From: Casuarina equisetifolia
Lineage: Eukaryota > Streptophyta > Magnoliopsida > Fagales > Casuarinaceae
Assembly (NCBI GenBank): GCA_028551475.1
Contig: CM052354.1
Coordinates: forward strand, 27,179,258-27,243,257
Direction of reading: 5' to 3'
DNA length: 64,000 bases
Of this stretch, positions 1 through 10,637 are shown piece after piece (the stretch's first letter is position 1; each line of letters starts with the position of its first letter). A model generated the notes under the pieces. It was given only the letters and a program-made list of their open reading frames with translations, was not told the DNA's origin and made no database searches. A program made the translations under genes and the position numbers.

Positions 1-103
1 ACAACAAGACGTAAGTGATATGAAAGGATGAAAAACCAAAGAGATAAAGAACAATAAATTAATGTGCAACGGAAAATCTTTTGAGGGAATGGAAGATACT
101 CAC

Positions 104-982
104 TATGATGCTTAGCAGAGGTACGAAGACACGCTTAGAAAAAACAACGCAAACGCGTCCAAGAAGTTGGACACGGCTTGATCCTTTGACCAAGAGTTGG
201 AAGAGAAGAAGAATCAGGCAAAAGCCCCCAAAATTCAGCAGAAGAACAAGCTTCAACGTGAAGATCTGTATTCCCATTTTGTAGATTATTTCAGAAATAA
301 GTTGTACTTATAATAACAACAATACTGTTAGAGAAAGAGAGAGGCAGAAGGGGAGAGGATTTTAGTAATTTAGTACCCTGTCTTGCTTTGGTGCATAAAC
401 GATATACACTGCAATGTAAATGGTCTCCATAACACAGCCGAACGAGTTAATAGTAATGAGCAGGGTCTCATCGGTCTTAAGGATTGCATAGTATATGCAA
501 AGCATCGCACTGAAAAGTGCAGCCACGTAAGGAACTGATTGAACCCTCTCCGTAGATTCCTCCTTCCAAACCCTGAGGAATGTTGGTCTGCAGTTAAGTT
601 GAGATTTAGTTCTAGTTAGTCCCTTCGTCCAATTCGTCTAAGGGCTATACAATAGAACTAGTACTCTTGGAAAATCCATTAAAATAGAAATCCCTGAGGA
701 AGGAACTTACACCGGAGAAAGAAAAACCAGGATGGACGCAATTTTACCTACAATATTGATAACAAAGAGCGGGAATCAGGTTTCCAGAATAACTCCTTGC
801 ATGCAAGAAAATGAGAATTCTACACGGAATACACTAGTTTAAAGGGTGATGCTATTAAAAGCAGCAGGTGTGGTTATGAAGTTTTGTAGCCTAAGAGGGA
901 AACGAGAAGAATGTCAATAACTTCTGCAATCTTTACCCAAGATATCAAACGAAAAAACCAAATGATTGTTCTCGGAAGACAT
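104..982 (-). CDS. SWEET: SWEET-A: SWEET sugar transporter, exons 1-4 (gene continues off the left edge)
   Basis: SWEET proteins are seven-helix uniporters made of two MtN3/saliva triple-helix repeats that move sugars across plasma or vacuole membranes. Exons read from sequence: exon 1 982-937 (start MSSENNHLVFSFDILG), exon 2 747-711 (37 bp), exon 3 587-377 (211 bp), exon 4 265-104 (162 bp), all with GT-AG borders and continuous frame; 152 codons are visible. Exon lengths match the other SWEETs here exactly. Exon 3 carries the family motif STERVQSVPYVAALFSAML and the LLITINS stretch. The ATG was chosen because it gives the short family-typical exon 1 joining in phase to exon 2. Oddities: Cys at position 58, where AtSWEET13 has the substrate-pocket Trp58; Lys for Asn after the exon 1 LG; Arg for Trp in the GWIC motif of exon 4; and KRVFVPLL in place of ISVFAAPL. 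Exons 5-6 would lie left of base 1. It may be a functional divergent paralogue or a gene under relaxed constraint. Confidence 0.88.
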
Positions 983-996
983 GGCTATCTCTTATG

Positions 997-1030
<34 letters not shown>

Positions 1031-1340
1031 CGTGCGACTCAAAAGCAAAAATGGAAGTGATGGAGCGAGGTTTGAACGGGAAGCGCTAGCTTTCTCTGAC
1101 CCAAACCATGCTAAACACCTTCGCTCAGCGGGAGTGCATACATATAGAGGTGTGAACTATGCTGCACGAGGCGTGGATATATTAGTTATGTGTGATAGTG
1201 GTTGCATATGACGGGCACAAACCATACGAACTTAACATGGATTCTCCCACTGTGCCCTGTACCAAACTATTTTGGTTCTGCTAGATTAACCCTAACAACA
1301 GAAGGCTTTGCCCTCTTACATCGACCATCCTCATGATACT
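983..1340. other. SWEET-A upstream region truncated by a Copia insertion
   Basis: Apart from the TC microsatellite, this stretch should hold the proximal SWEET-A promoter (minus strand). AT-rich words on the minus strand near 1139-1150 could act as a TATA element, but I cannot decide this by eye. At 1341 the promoter region is interrupted by a 5.2 kb retrotransposon. Confidence 0.4.
999..1029. repeat. (TC)n microsatellite in the SWEET-A 5' leader
   Basis: About 15 TC dinucleotides lie directly upstream of the SWEET-A start codon. On the coding strand this is a GA-rich tract of the kind common in plant 5' leaders. Confidence 0.9.
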
Positions 1341-1886
1341 AATTAAAAATAACGAATAATCCTTGAGAAATTGAATCAATTTCTCAAGAACATGAAGAAC
1401 ACAAAGAACCCTAATAATATCTGAAAAATGAAATACTTCAATTCGATAATCTGTTTGTACAAAACAATGTCTAATTTATAGACATATCACAAACGTATAC
1501 AAAAGGAAATAAGAAACCCTATATCAATTTGATCTTAATTACATAATTTCAAATCTAGGTTTTGGAAACCCAATATCAATCTATATCAATCTATTTTGAA
1601 TTTGAGGTTGGTGAATGATGAACCTGGACATGATTCGATAGCTTGGAGGAGGCGCTCGATCTTGGATGAGAAAGGAAACTTTTCCGGTGAGATTTGCCTA
1701 TCCAGCGGTGCGCAGATCTGGTTGGAGATTGTGGATAGGAGGGCTGCACGTCAGAGAAGAGAGGTGCAGGGCTGACTTGGACTTGAGGTGCCACGTGGAC
1801 GGATGACTGTTTGATGAAGGTTGACATGGCAAGATGGGGTGCTGACGTGGTAATGTTGACGTGGACTACTGATTTGTCTCTTAACA
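1341..1886 (-). repeat. TE1 3' LTR
   Basis: This 546-bp direct repeat matches 6031-6576. On the minus strand it begins TGTTAAGAGAC directly after the G-rich polypurine tract. It also encodes the last part of the pol reading frame, which reads through the LTR start and stops near 1591. Confidence 0.92.
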
Positions 1887-4227
1887 CCCCCCTGCAAGCT
1901 GAAGGATCGCAGCGAACTGTAAGCTTGTGTTGAAGAGTGGCGAAGCGAGAGGATGATAGTCCTTTGGTAAAAATGTCAGCAGGTTGATCCACGGATGAGA
2001 TGAAGTGGATATGAAGTTTGTGATTTTTGACTCGTTCACGAATGAAGTGAAAGTCAATTTCCACATGTTTGGTACGAGCATGAAACACAGGATTGGTGGA
2101 AAGATAGAGGGCAGAAAGGTTATTGCACCATAGAGTTGGAGGAGCAGAGAGAGGATACTTCAAATCTTTGAGAAGAGCTTCAATCCAAATAAGTTCAGTA
2201 GCAGTATCAGCCAAAGATTTGAATTCAGCTTCGGTACTGGAGCGAGCGACAGTTTTCTGTTTGCGGGAACTCCATGAGATTAGATTGGATCCAAGGAAGA
2301 TACAAAATCTGCCAGTGGAGCGGCGGTCATCACAGTCTCCTGCCCATCCGGCATCAGAGTATGCATGAAGTTGAGGAGAGGAGGATTTGGTGAGGAGAAT
2401 CCCATAGCGAGGTGTATCTGCAAGGAATCTTAAAATACGTTTAACAAAAATCCAATGGGTGCTTGTTGGGGCATGCATATATTGACAAGCAGTATTAACC
2501 GCAAAGGCAATGTCGGGACTAGTAAGAGTTAGATATTGAAGGGCACCGACAATACTCTGATATTGAGTGGGTTCGGGTACCAGCTCACCATCATGAAGAG
2601 ATGGTGGGGTACTTGTGGTGCATGGAGTTGACACTCCACGAGCATCACTCATGTTGGCACGATGAAGAATCTTGTGAATAAATTTGGCTTGGTGGAGTAA
2701 AAGGCCAGTAGAAGTGGGGAGAGCTTCAATGCCGAGAAAGTAATGAAGATTACCGAGATCTTTAATATCAAACTCGGTTTGTAATTGTTTAAGAATATTT
2801 GAAAGAGGGGCATTAGGGCTTCTTGTAAAAATAATATCATCCACATATACAAGAAGAAAGGCACTATATGTGGGAGTATGTTTAAAAAATAAGGAGGAGT
2901 CAGCGGTGGAGATGGAAAAACCAATTTGTTGTAAAAATTGCGATAGTCGCTGATTCCAAGCACGAGGGGCTTGTTTAAGTCCATAGAGGGAGCGACGAAG
3001 GTGACATATGTGATTAGGGTTTTGAGGATCAGTGAAACCCTGGGGTTGTTGCATGAAAACTTCCGCATTAAGATGTCCATGGAGAAAGGCATTTTTAACG
3101 TCTAATTGACGAATAGTCCAACCGTTACTAAAAGCAAGGGATAAAAGAGTTCGTATTGTCACAGGTTTCGCTACCGGACTAAATGTTTCGGTATAATCAA
3201 TACCAGAATGTTGGTGAAATCCTTTGGCAACTAAGCGTGCCTTGTAGCGTTCAAGGGTCCCATCAGAGCGGCGTTTAATTTTATAGACCCATTTGCAACC
3301 AATGGGTTTTATGTTGGGAGAGGAAGGGACGAGTTCCCAAGTTTGATTTTTAAGTAAGGCTGTATATTCTTCAGCCATGGCTTGGCGCCATTCAGAATGT
3401 TTGTTGGCTTCAGTGAAGCAAGTGGGTTCCTTAAGAGGATGAGATGCAACAGTCAAAGCATATGTTTGTTGACGTGTTAATGTACGTCGAGGTATGATAC
3501 CACCTTTGAGACGTGTAGTCATGGGATGAGTAGAGGAAGTAGAAGAGGGAAGTGGTGCCCTGGGTTGGGTAGGTGGTGGAGATGAGGCCGAAGTAGTTGA
3601 TGGTTCTGAGGGAACCAAGGGCCTGGATGAAAAGGGAATAGAGATTTGAAGAGGAATAGTGGGTGTCTCATGATTAGTGAGAGACTTGGATGCCTTGTGA
3701 AATGGAAAATGATTTTCATCAAAGGAGGCATCTGCTACTATGTAGAAGCGTTTGGAAGTAAGACAGAGGCATCGATAGCCTTTATATCCTGTTGGGTAGC
3801 CTAAGAAAACACATGGACGTGAACGGGGCTCTAATTTATGTTGAGCATATGGACGTAAATTAGGGTATACAAGGCACCCAAAAACCCTAAGATGAGATAT
3901 GGAGGGTTGTTGTCCAAATAATAAGTCCCAAGGTGTTTGATTATTAATGACGGGACTTGGGAGGCGATTAATGATGTGAACTGCCGTTTCAAATGCAAAG
4001 TCCCAATATGGGAGTGGAACTTGGGCATGATTAATCATAGAGAGCCCGGTTTCGACAATATGTCGGTGTTTTCTTTCGGCGGATCCATTTTGAAAATGTG
4101 CATAAGGACTAGAGATCCGTTGATGAATGCCTAATTTAGAAAGCATGGAAGTGAAGGCAGCGGATGTAAATTCAGAGGCCCCATCACATTGTATAGTTTT
4201 AATATGGGTTTGACATTGACGTTCCAC
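1591..4227 (-). CDS. TE1 pol: integrase C-terminal half, reverse transcriptase, RNase H
   Basis: This 878-codon open frame is the intact C-terminal part of a Copia polyprotein. It starts inside the integrase core (CDGASEFTSAAF, then the HFQNGSAERKHRHIVE region). It continues through the Copia RT block ([32 protein letters not shown], catalytic YVDDI) and the RNase H block (SDAGWAGD, ARSSTEAEF, ARTKHVEIDFHFIRE, QPADIFTKGL). The frame does not stop at the polypurine tract: about 100 further residues are encoded across the PPT and inside the 3' LTR. The first Met is not a real initiator, because the upstream part is separated by in-frame stops at 4234 and 4288. Confidence 0.93.
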   Translation of the reverse strand: MERQCQTHIKTIQCDGASEFTSAAFTSMLSKLGIHQRISSPYAHFQNGSAERKHRHIVETGLSMINHAQVPLPYWDFAFETAVHIINRLPSPVINNQTPWDLLFGQQPSISHLRVFGCLVYPNLRPYAQHKLEPRSRPCVFLGYPTGYKGYRCLCLTSKRFYIVADASFDENHFPFHKASKSLTNHETPTIPLQISIPFSSRPLVPSEPSTTSASSPPPTQPRAPLPSSTSSTHPMTTRLKGGIIPRRTLTRQQTYALTVASHPLKEPTCFTEANKHSEWRQAMAEEYTALLKNQTWELVPSSPNIKPIGCKWVYKIKRRSDGTLERYKARLVAKGFHQHSGIDYTETFSPVAKPVTIRTLLSLAFSNGWTIRQLDVKNAFLHGHLNAEVFMQQPQGFTDPQNPNHICHLRRSLYGLKQAPRAWNQRLSQFLQQIGFSISTADSSLFFKHTPTYSAFLLVYVDDIIFTRSPNAPLSNILKQLQTEFDIKDLGNLHYFLGIEALPTSTGLLLHQAKFIHKILHRANMSDARGVSTPCTTSTPPSLHDGELVPEPTQYQSIVGALQYLTLTSPDIAFAVNTACQYMHAPTSTHWIFVKRILRFLADTPRYGILLTKSSSPQLHAYSDAGWAGDCDDRRSTGRFCIFLGSNLISWSSRKQKTVARSSTEAEFKSLADTATELIWIEALLKDLKYPLSAPPTLWCNNLSALYLSTNPVFHARTKHVEIDFHFIRERVKNHKLHIHFISSVDQPADIFTKGLSSSRFATLQHKLTVRCDPSACRGVLRDKSVVHVNITTSAPHLAMSTFIKQSSVHVAPQVQVSPAPLFSDVQPSYPQSPTRSAHRWIGKSHRKSFLSHPRSSASSKLSNHVQVHHSPTSNSK

Positions 4228-4287
4228 AAATATTCAAAATTTATCGAAAATAGAAATAAATTGAGTTCGAGATTGGAATGCATAGAT

Positions 4288-5974
4288 CTAGGTAAATTTA
4301 GAATAATTGTCAATAAATGTGATATAATATTTATTTCCTGAATGAGAAATAATTGGGGCAGGTCCCCAGGTGTCAAAATGAATAAGATCGAGTGGAGCTT
4401 TTGACATATTGTGAGTAATTGGATGAGCGTGTTTCGCACTCTTACTTAGGTGGCAAGCATGACAAATGGAATTAAAATTGCCTTCAAAATTTATTTTATT
4501 TCGTTGAAGCACTTTGAGTACAATAGGGTAATGGGCATGCCCTAGTCGAAGATGCCATTTTTCAGGTATATTTTTGGATACATGAAGGAGAATGGGCTTG
4601 TGCTTTAATTTATTTGTTTGAAGGCGATAGAGCCCGCGATCGAGTGGTCCCTTAAGCAAAGTCTGGCCCGAAGGCAGGTGCTGAACAACACAAAAATTAG
4701 GGTAAAAAATAAATGCACAGTTATTATCCCTTGTAAATTGTGACACAGATAATAATTTTTTTTGAAATATTAGGGACCACTAAAACATTATTAATATTAA
4801 AATTAAAGGGATTAGATAAGTTACCAGTATGGGTGATGGGGAGACCCACCCCATCACCAACCGTTACTTGGTCTGCCCCTAGATAGGGCTGCAGAGAGTC
4901 CAGGCCCATTGGGTAGGGCGAGACATGGTTCGTGGCCCCGGAGTCAGGGAACCAGTCTGATAGGGTTTGGGCTGATGTCGAATCTGGGTAGGAGCCCACG
5001 GAGTCCGAGCGGGCCAGCTGATTGGCCTGAGGTGTGCGAGCCTGATGTGAGTTGGACTGGGTGTATCGAGCCCGACAAGTGGTGGCCCAGTGGCCAGATC
5101 TGTGATAGATCTGGCAGCGGGGAGCGTGGCGGCGATCGGCGGTTGGAAGAAACCTACCACCCGCCGGAGGCAGAAATGATTGGGTGTTGGCCACCGTGCT
5201 CCACCGTGGTGGTGGAGAGCGAATAGAGTTCCTGAGACGACCGCGAGACGGTGGATCGCGGTTGCTGGAGAAAGCCACCGTCGACGGCCGTTCTTGCTCC
5301 ACCATATCAAGTTGCGCTTCCTGGGTAAGGAGGAGGCCGCGAAGATCTTCACGGGTGAGGCCTTGAGTGCGGGTGTAGACGGAGATCACCGTCGCCAGAG
5401 GTGCGAACGGCGTTCCGAGGCCCCGAAAAAGGTGGGTGAGGTACTCGTTGTCGGAGATTACCTCACCCACTCCGTTGAGTTCTTCAATGAGAGCGTTGAT
5501 CTCGTGCAGGAACTCGGATACGGTGTGGTGGCCTTTGGATGCGGCTTGGAGACGAAGCCGGAGGCTGGAGGCTCAAGCGGAGCTCTGGGCAGCGAACTCG
5601 GCCGCCAGAGCACGCTAAACTTCAGCGGTGGTGGACTTTTTTGTCAGTTGGCTGACAATCTCGTCCGAGCAGGTGTTGAGGAGAAGTCCCAGGGCGGTCT
5701 GATCGCGTTTTTGCCATTCAAGGAGTTTCGGATTAGGAACCTGGGTAGCGGTGCCGTTGGAGTCGGTGACCGTGACATGGGTCGGCGGAGAGGGTACTGA
5801 TCCATCGATTATTGGCAGCAGTTCCGTCGCACGAAGATATGGAAGAATCCGAGCCTTCCATACAAGGTAGTTGGGACCTTATAGCCTCACAGAAGCAGCC
5901 AGAATGGAGATTTAGCCTGAATTCCCAGCAGCGGGCATGGGGGATGCAGCAAAATAGGGTTGCGATTGCGCCAT
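4288..5974 (-). pseudogene. TE1 gag, protease and integrase N-terminal part, broken
   Basis: The gag start is probably the ATG at 5972-5974. The frame then meets several stops (two near the N-terminus, then 5615 and 5573) before an open stretch from 5470 to 4724. That stretch carries a zinc knuckle in which the second Cys is replaced (CQIYHRSGHWATTC) and the aspartic protease motif WFPDSGATNH. A frameshift near 4750, in a run of T, moves the reading frame into 4746-4288. That segment holds the GAG-pre-integrase region (WHLRLGHAHYPIV) and the start of the integrase core (DTWGPAPIISHSGNKYYITF). Neither capsid nor integrase can be made from this copy as it stands. Confidence 0.9.
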
Positions 5975-6030
5975 TGGAGTCGAGGATGAAGAGGATCGAA
6001 TTGGGCGTTAGCCTGTGGCGATTGATACCA

Positions 6031-6576
6031 AATTAAAAATAACGAATAATCCTTGAGAAATTGAATCAATTTCTCAAGAACATGAAGAACACAAAGAACC
6101 CTAATAATATCTGAAAAATGAAATACTTCAATTCGATAATCTGTTTGTACAAAACGATGTCTAATTTATAGACATATCACAAACGTATACAAAAGGAAAT
6201 AAGAAACCCTATATCAATCTGATCTTAATTACATAATTTCAAATCTAGGTTTTGGAAACCCAATATCAATCTATATCAATCTATTTTGAATTTGAGGTTG
6301 GTGAATGATAAACCTGGACATGATTCGATAGCTTGGAGGAGGCGCTCGATCTTGGATGAGAAAGGAAACTTTTCCGGTGAGATTTGCCTATCCAGCGGTG
6401 CGCAGATCTGGTTGGAGATTGTGGATAGGAGGGCTGCGCGTCGGAGAAGAGAGGTGCAGGGCTGACGTGGACTTGAGGTGCCACGTGGACGGATGACTGT
6501 TTGATGAAGGTTGACATGGCAAGATGGGGTGCTGACGTGGCAATGTTGACGTGGACTGCTGATTTGTCTCTTAACA
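6031..6576 (-). repeat. TE1 5' LTR
   Basis: This 546-bp direct repeat matches 1341-1886. On the minus strand the LTR 3' end at 6031 adjoins the primer-binding site. An open frame at 6281-6661 is just the LTR-encoded pol tail repeated here and is not a gene. Confidence 0.92.
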
Positions 6577-9500
6577 GTACTTTAGTACTTTCCCTCATTT
6601 CCAACCCTTTCTTCCCCACGCCATCTGGCAGTTCTACCCCATTTCGTGCTTTGAGATCCACTTATGACATGTGCAACATGAGGGAGATAACATACACCAT
6701 TACCAAAAAATCTTTTTTGTTTTCTTGGGTGCTTCTAGTGGGGTAGCTTTTGTGGATTCAAAGGTCAATGATATTGGAGCAAATAGGTAAGGAACCACGT
6801 CCACTGACAACCATATGTATGTACATCATCCTAAAGAATATTGGTAGAATTCCTTCTCCTACTATCTTGATATTGTAAAGGAACTCTGCTTGCTTGAATA
6901 GAAAATTTGGAGAGAAAATTGGAGAAATATTGCATTGAGTTTGTCGGTGCTTTTAGCCGTTATTATAAGCAAAGATGAGCTTGAAGTGGCAGGTGAAAGA
7001 GTTTAAAATACGGATCACCTGCGAAGATAAGATTTGCTTTAAGTATCCCTTATGATTCAAAATAATTAAGATTAGCTAAGCCCGATGTGATTAGGTTTTG
7101 TTGTCGTTTTCGGTAAGGGGGTGTGTGGACAGAGTTTCGGGGTTGGAAATTTTCTAAGGTTACTTTAATCTTGTAGCTGATTTCCTATTGAGGCCAACTT
7201 TCTGATTCATAACACAAAAGGAAATGATGGAGACTAAGCTTCACTATTCATAAATGCTTGATGAATCGATATACATTGTTGAACTTTGCTATTAGTCGTA
7301 CATCACGATCCAAGAAAGACTAGAAAATGAAGCAAAAAGCTTCGCATTTAGCAGATATGTCGAGGGAGCGAACAAGCACCGCAATCCAGGCAGTTGTTTA
7401 TCATTGATTAAGATGCTTGGTTCATCTTCTTTTTCGGGATTGTATGGTCATGCAGACTTCAATCATTCAACACACCTCTGGGAGAGTGTCGCAGACTTCC
7501 TACGGTTCCGCATTAGATGCATGGTATTATAATATGTTGTAAGGGTAGTTTGGGTTTTGTGTTGTACTTAGAAGGGCAAAGTGGTCTTTTGGGGTGAGTC
7601 TCTAAAGGGAAGGTGTCCCTTAGATGCAGATTTGTCTTGTTGGTGGCTTGTGATCATAGGTAAGAAGAAGAACCGAAGGGGGGGTTTCCGTTTTGCAAGT
7701 TGCAGACTGAATTATAAGAGATCCTGACTGCGACAGAGAGACTTGCAAGGTTGGCGGTTCTTTTAGTTCGCTGAACGAGGAAGGAATATGTTCAATTTTG
7801 GTGGCTAATCTTGATACTTGGTGTGCGTTATGATGTGTAGCCAACTAAAACTTTCTAGGGTCTATGTCGCAAACCTCACAGGTCTAGCAGCCCCATGCAG
7901 GGATCTTTGCTGATCATGAAACCACTAAAGCAATAACTGAATGAATTCTAGGTTGAGACGCTGCAACCATTGGATTTGATTGGTAGCAATGTCAGATACT
8001 TGTTGATCCATTTCCCAGGAATTATGTCCTAATTGATCAGCTAATAGTAGGATGTGGAATTAGGTAGATCATGCTGAGTCATATCACCTTGTACCTAGCG
8101 AAAAGTTGCAGAAAGTGCCACCTTTGACTATCTAGAGCGACTCCCAAGCACCATTTTATTGGATTATAAAAGGAAAAACAAACAAAAATAAGTACGTTTT
8201 GAACTTTGTATTGGTACTATTATAGTTTATATTTCCACCTACATTCGCATATCTATATGCGACTTATAATACCGAGGGATGGCTTATCTTCAGTAACTCT
8301 CCCCCTTTTCATCGATTGGAGAATAAGGACGGCAGGAGGATATGATGCGTTATCCTCGGTTCCGTCAGAGCAACTTTGGTGGCGCAAATCGCTTTTTTGC
8401 GTGTAAAGAGACTCTAACTTAGATAGTAGATATTTCTACAAATAGATATTCTTTGGTACAATATAATTAGAGTGTCAGAGTTAGACTAATGTTATAACAA
8501 ATGCATCCAATTCACACATAAAATATTGAATTTCAAACCTCTTAATTAGAGTTTTCATAATTTATCATTGAACTAGTTAATTAAGCAACTATTACTGTTA
8601 TTATTTATTAGTTTGTTTTTTTTACTTATTATTATAAAAATATTTACCAAGTCAAGTTGGAGCTTTCATCTTTATGCAAATTCTACACCTACATCTAAAC
8701 ACTTACAAAGTTGACAAACTAGAGTTATAATTAAGCTATTGTTTCTGATTGATAGTAGAGCTATTTTTGGTTATGCTTAGTTCGAGCTTGCATAGTATTG
8801 TAAGGGAGGTTGATATGGATTATTAATTTTTTATAATTATGTTTGTCACTTTATTTAATTACCATTATGTTGTGTTGTTGTCCTTGTTTAGCTGTCTATA
8901 TTTTCAGTCAACTTTAAATATGAGGAAATCTAGAATGACATTAGACAGTAAAGATGACTTCATAGCTACCCAATCCATCTTCTCGAGATGACTATTGGCG
9001 TCGCCCTCGCTGAAGAACTGTGAGAAGGGAAGAGATGCCACAAGAACGACCATCTCGTTTACGTTTACGCTGTACAAGGAGAATTCGATTCGACTAGCAG
9101 CTCATCCCAAACTTTTGGATTAATTGTTTTTGCAAAGATAATCTATCATGTTAGCACGCTGCTTTGAAAGTATCGTCTTCAGCGTAAAAACAGTGAATAA
9201 AATTTGAGATTTTTTGCAAGATAACTTTGATAAGGTGGACAGAACTCTTTGTTTTAATCTCAAGCAAAGCCATCAAGACATCCGGCAGGACGGGGCAGAA
9301 GATCTAACCGGTATTTATGTCTGACTTAAAGATCTTTGTGGAACTTGAAACCCATAAAGTCCCTCTTCGATGCCACTGCGAGAAGCATGAATTCAAAATC
9401 AATGGCCGGATTCTGCAATGGAGCTAGAAGAACAAGCTGATGAAGTACCTCCTTGCGTTGCCAGAGACATTCCAAAACTGAAGAATGAATATTGCTAACC

Positions 9501-9769
9501 AAGTCCAATCTTGACACACTTCCAACCACGTCAGCACCTTGCGCTACTCATTGCAGCACCGGCGGCAAAGTCATGTAGGCTGACAGTCTAGAGTAGTAGA
9601 ATTGAGTGTAAATATTTAGGCACAGATTTATTGATTGTGTTGGACAGATTTTTATGTAAATGAAAAGCTAGAAATTTTCTGTCACTTGTGTTCTCAACTT
9701 CCGGTTACTTTCAACTTGGTTTTCTTTTTTTTATGGCTGATGTTTCCTTAAGCGTTGCCTAGGCCTTGG
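6577..9769. other. 3.2 kb without a recognised gene
   Basis: Only short open frames occur, with no recognisable domain, intron structure or LTR. Base composition varies: 8450-8940 is strongly AT-rich, while 9000-9100 and 9280-9560 are less so. A segment near 9430-9500 resembles one near 30170-30245, so at least part of it belongs to a duplicated sequence. Confidence 0.5.
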
Positions 9770-10289
9770 ACTTATGTTTCTATCCTCATCCAAATTTGAA
9801 CTTAGAGCATACAATGATTCAGACTATAACACATGCCCTATGATAAGACGCTCTAGAAAGGTTTTTGTATAATGCTTGGAGACTCCTTGATTTCATGGTG
9901 ATCTAAGAAGCAACCAACTATATCTTTGTCATCAACATAAGCAAAATATAGAGCCATGTAAGTCAAGACATGCGAGATAGTGTGGATTATAGGGTTATTC
10001 AAAGACTTTGGTTTTTAGATGTGACGTCCAACACTATTATATTGTGATAATGAGGCAACATAAAAGATATCAGCAAATCCAATATTTCATGAGTGTACAA
10101 AGTACATTGAGGTTGAATGTCACTATGTAAGAGAAAAACTTCAACAAGGTATCATTACAATTTATCACATTTCTACTAAGGAACAACCACCTAATCTTTT
10201 GACAAAGGCATTTTGTAGCGAACATCATTAGTATTTTCTCTCCAAGTTCAGAGTATTTGAGCTCTTCAAATCTTTGGGTTGAGGGGGAG
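9770..10289 (+). pseudogene. Copia RNase H relic (TE2)
   Basis: With tolerance for stops and frame slips, the plus strand reads through the Copia RNase H domain. A segment near 9818-9870 resembles the SDADWAGCP-RRST motif. A segment near 9895-9955 resembles SKKQPTISLSSTEAEYRAM. Then at 10110-10250 come YIEVECHYVREKLQ and a degraded QPPNLLTKAF. It ends in a purine-rich PPT at 10281-10289. No RT, integrase or gag is visible upstream, so this is a 5'-truncated element. Confidence 0.8.
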
Positions 10290-10505
10290 TGTTAATATTT
10301 GAATTTCTTACCTAATACCTTACCATATTTGTCCCCTAATTGTATGTCTATATTAGGTAGGATATTATGTAATTATTGCAAATATTATGTTTTTCCTTAT
10401 ATAGATTAGGTTTATGGCCTATAAGTATTGGCTTCTCATTGTAAAGAGTTATCTCAATACAAAAAGTATTTGCTCACTTGTTGGCCTTTCTTTCTATTAT
10501 CTCAA
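10290..10505 (+). repeat. TE2 3' LTR
   Basis: Starts TGTTAATATT immediately after the PPT of the RNase H relic, is AT-rich, and contains a TATA-like TATATAG segment. The right end is uncertain, about 10490-10520, because no second LTR is available for comparison. Confidence 0.65.
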
Positions 10506-10637
10506 AATCTTATCGTGCGCATTGACTAACTAGAGACAATGATTGTTTTGCGTACCTTTTTTGTGAGTTTTGTGTATTTTAGGATTATTTGTCTGGGGAG
10601 CTAATCGAATTAGACGAGGTTGAAGATGCATTGTATT

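Larger units (their letters stand above)
1341..6576 (-). mobile_element. Copia LTR retrotransposon TE1, complete but defective
   Basis: Two 546-bp direct repeats (1341-1886 and 6031-6576) differ by about 8 bases by eye, roughly 98.5 percent identity. They flank gag, protease, integrase, reverse transcriptase and RNase H on the minus strand, in the Copia order. The minus-strand PBS is TGGTATCAATCGCC next to the right LTR (about 6018-6032). The PPT is a G-run (1887-1892) beside the left LTR. Flanking pentamers ATACT (1336-1340) and GTACT (6577-6581) are probably the target duplication with one mismatch. Coding decay includes in-frame stops in gag (about 5573, 5615 and two more upstream) and integrase (4234, 4288), and a frameshift near 4750 in a T-run. 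The LTRs are young but the coding region is badly broken, so it may have been mobilised in trans. Confidence 0.95.

Noticed and set aside
966..1211. 81-codon plus-strand open frame
   Set aside because: It is antisense to SWEET-A exon 1 and its leader and is filled by the TC microsatellite; no domain.
4909..5800. Plus-strand open frames of 105 and 206 codons
   Set aside because: They are antisense shadows of TE1 gag and protease, caused by its GC-rich content.
6281..6661. 126-codon minus-strand open frame
   Set aside because: It lies almost wholly in the TE1 5' LTR and repeats the LTR-encoded end of TE1 pol.
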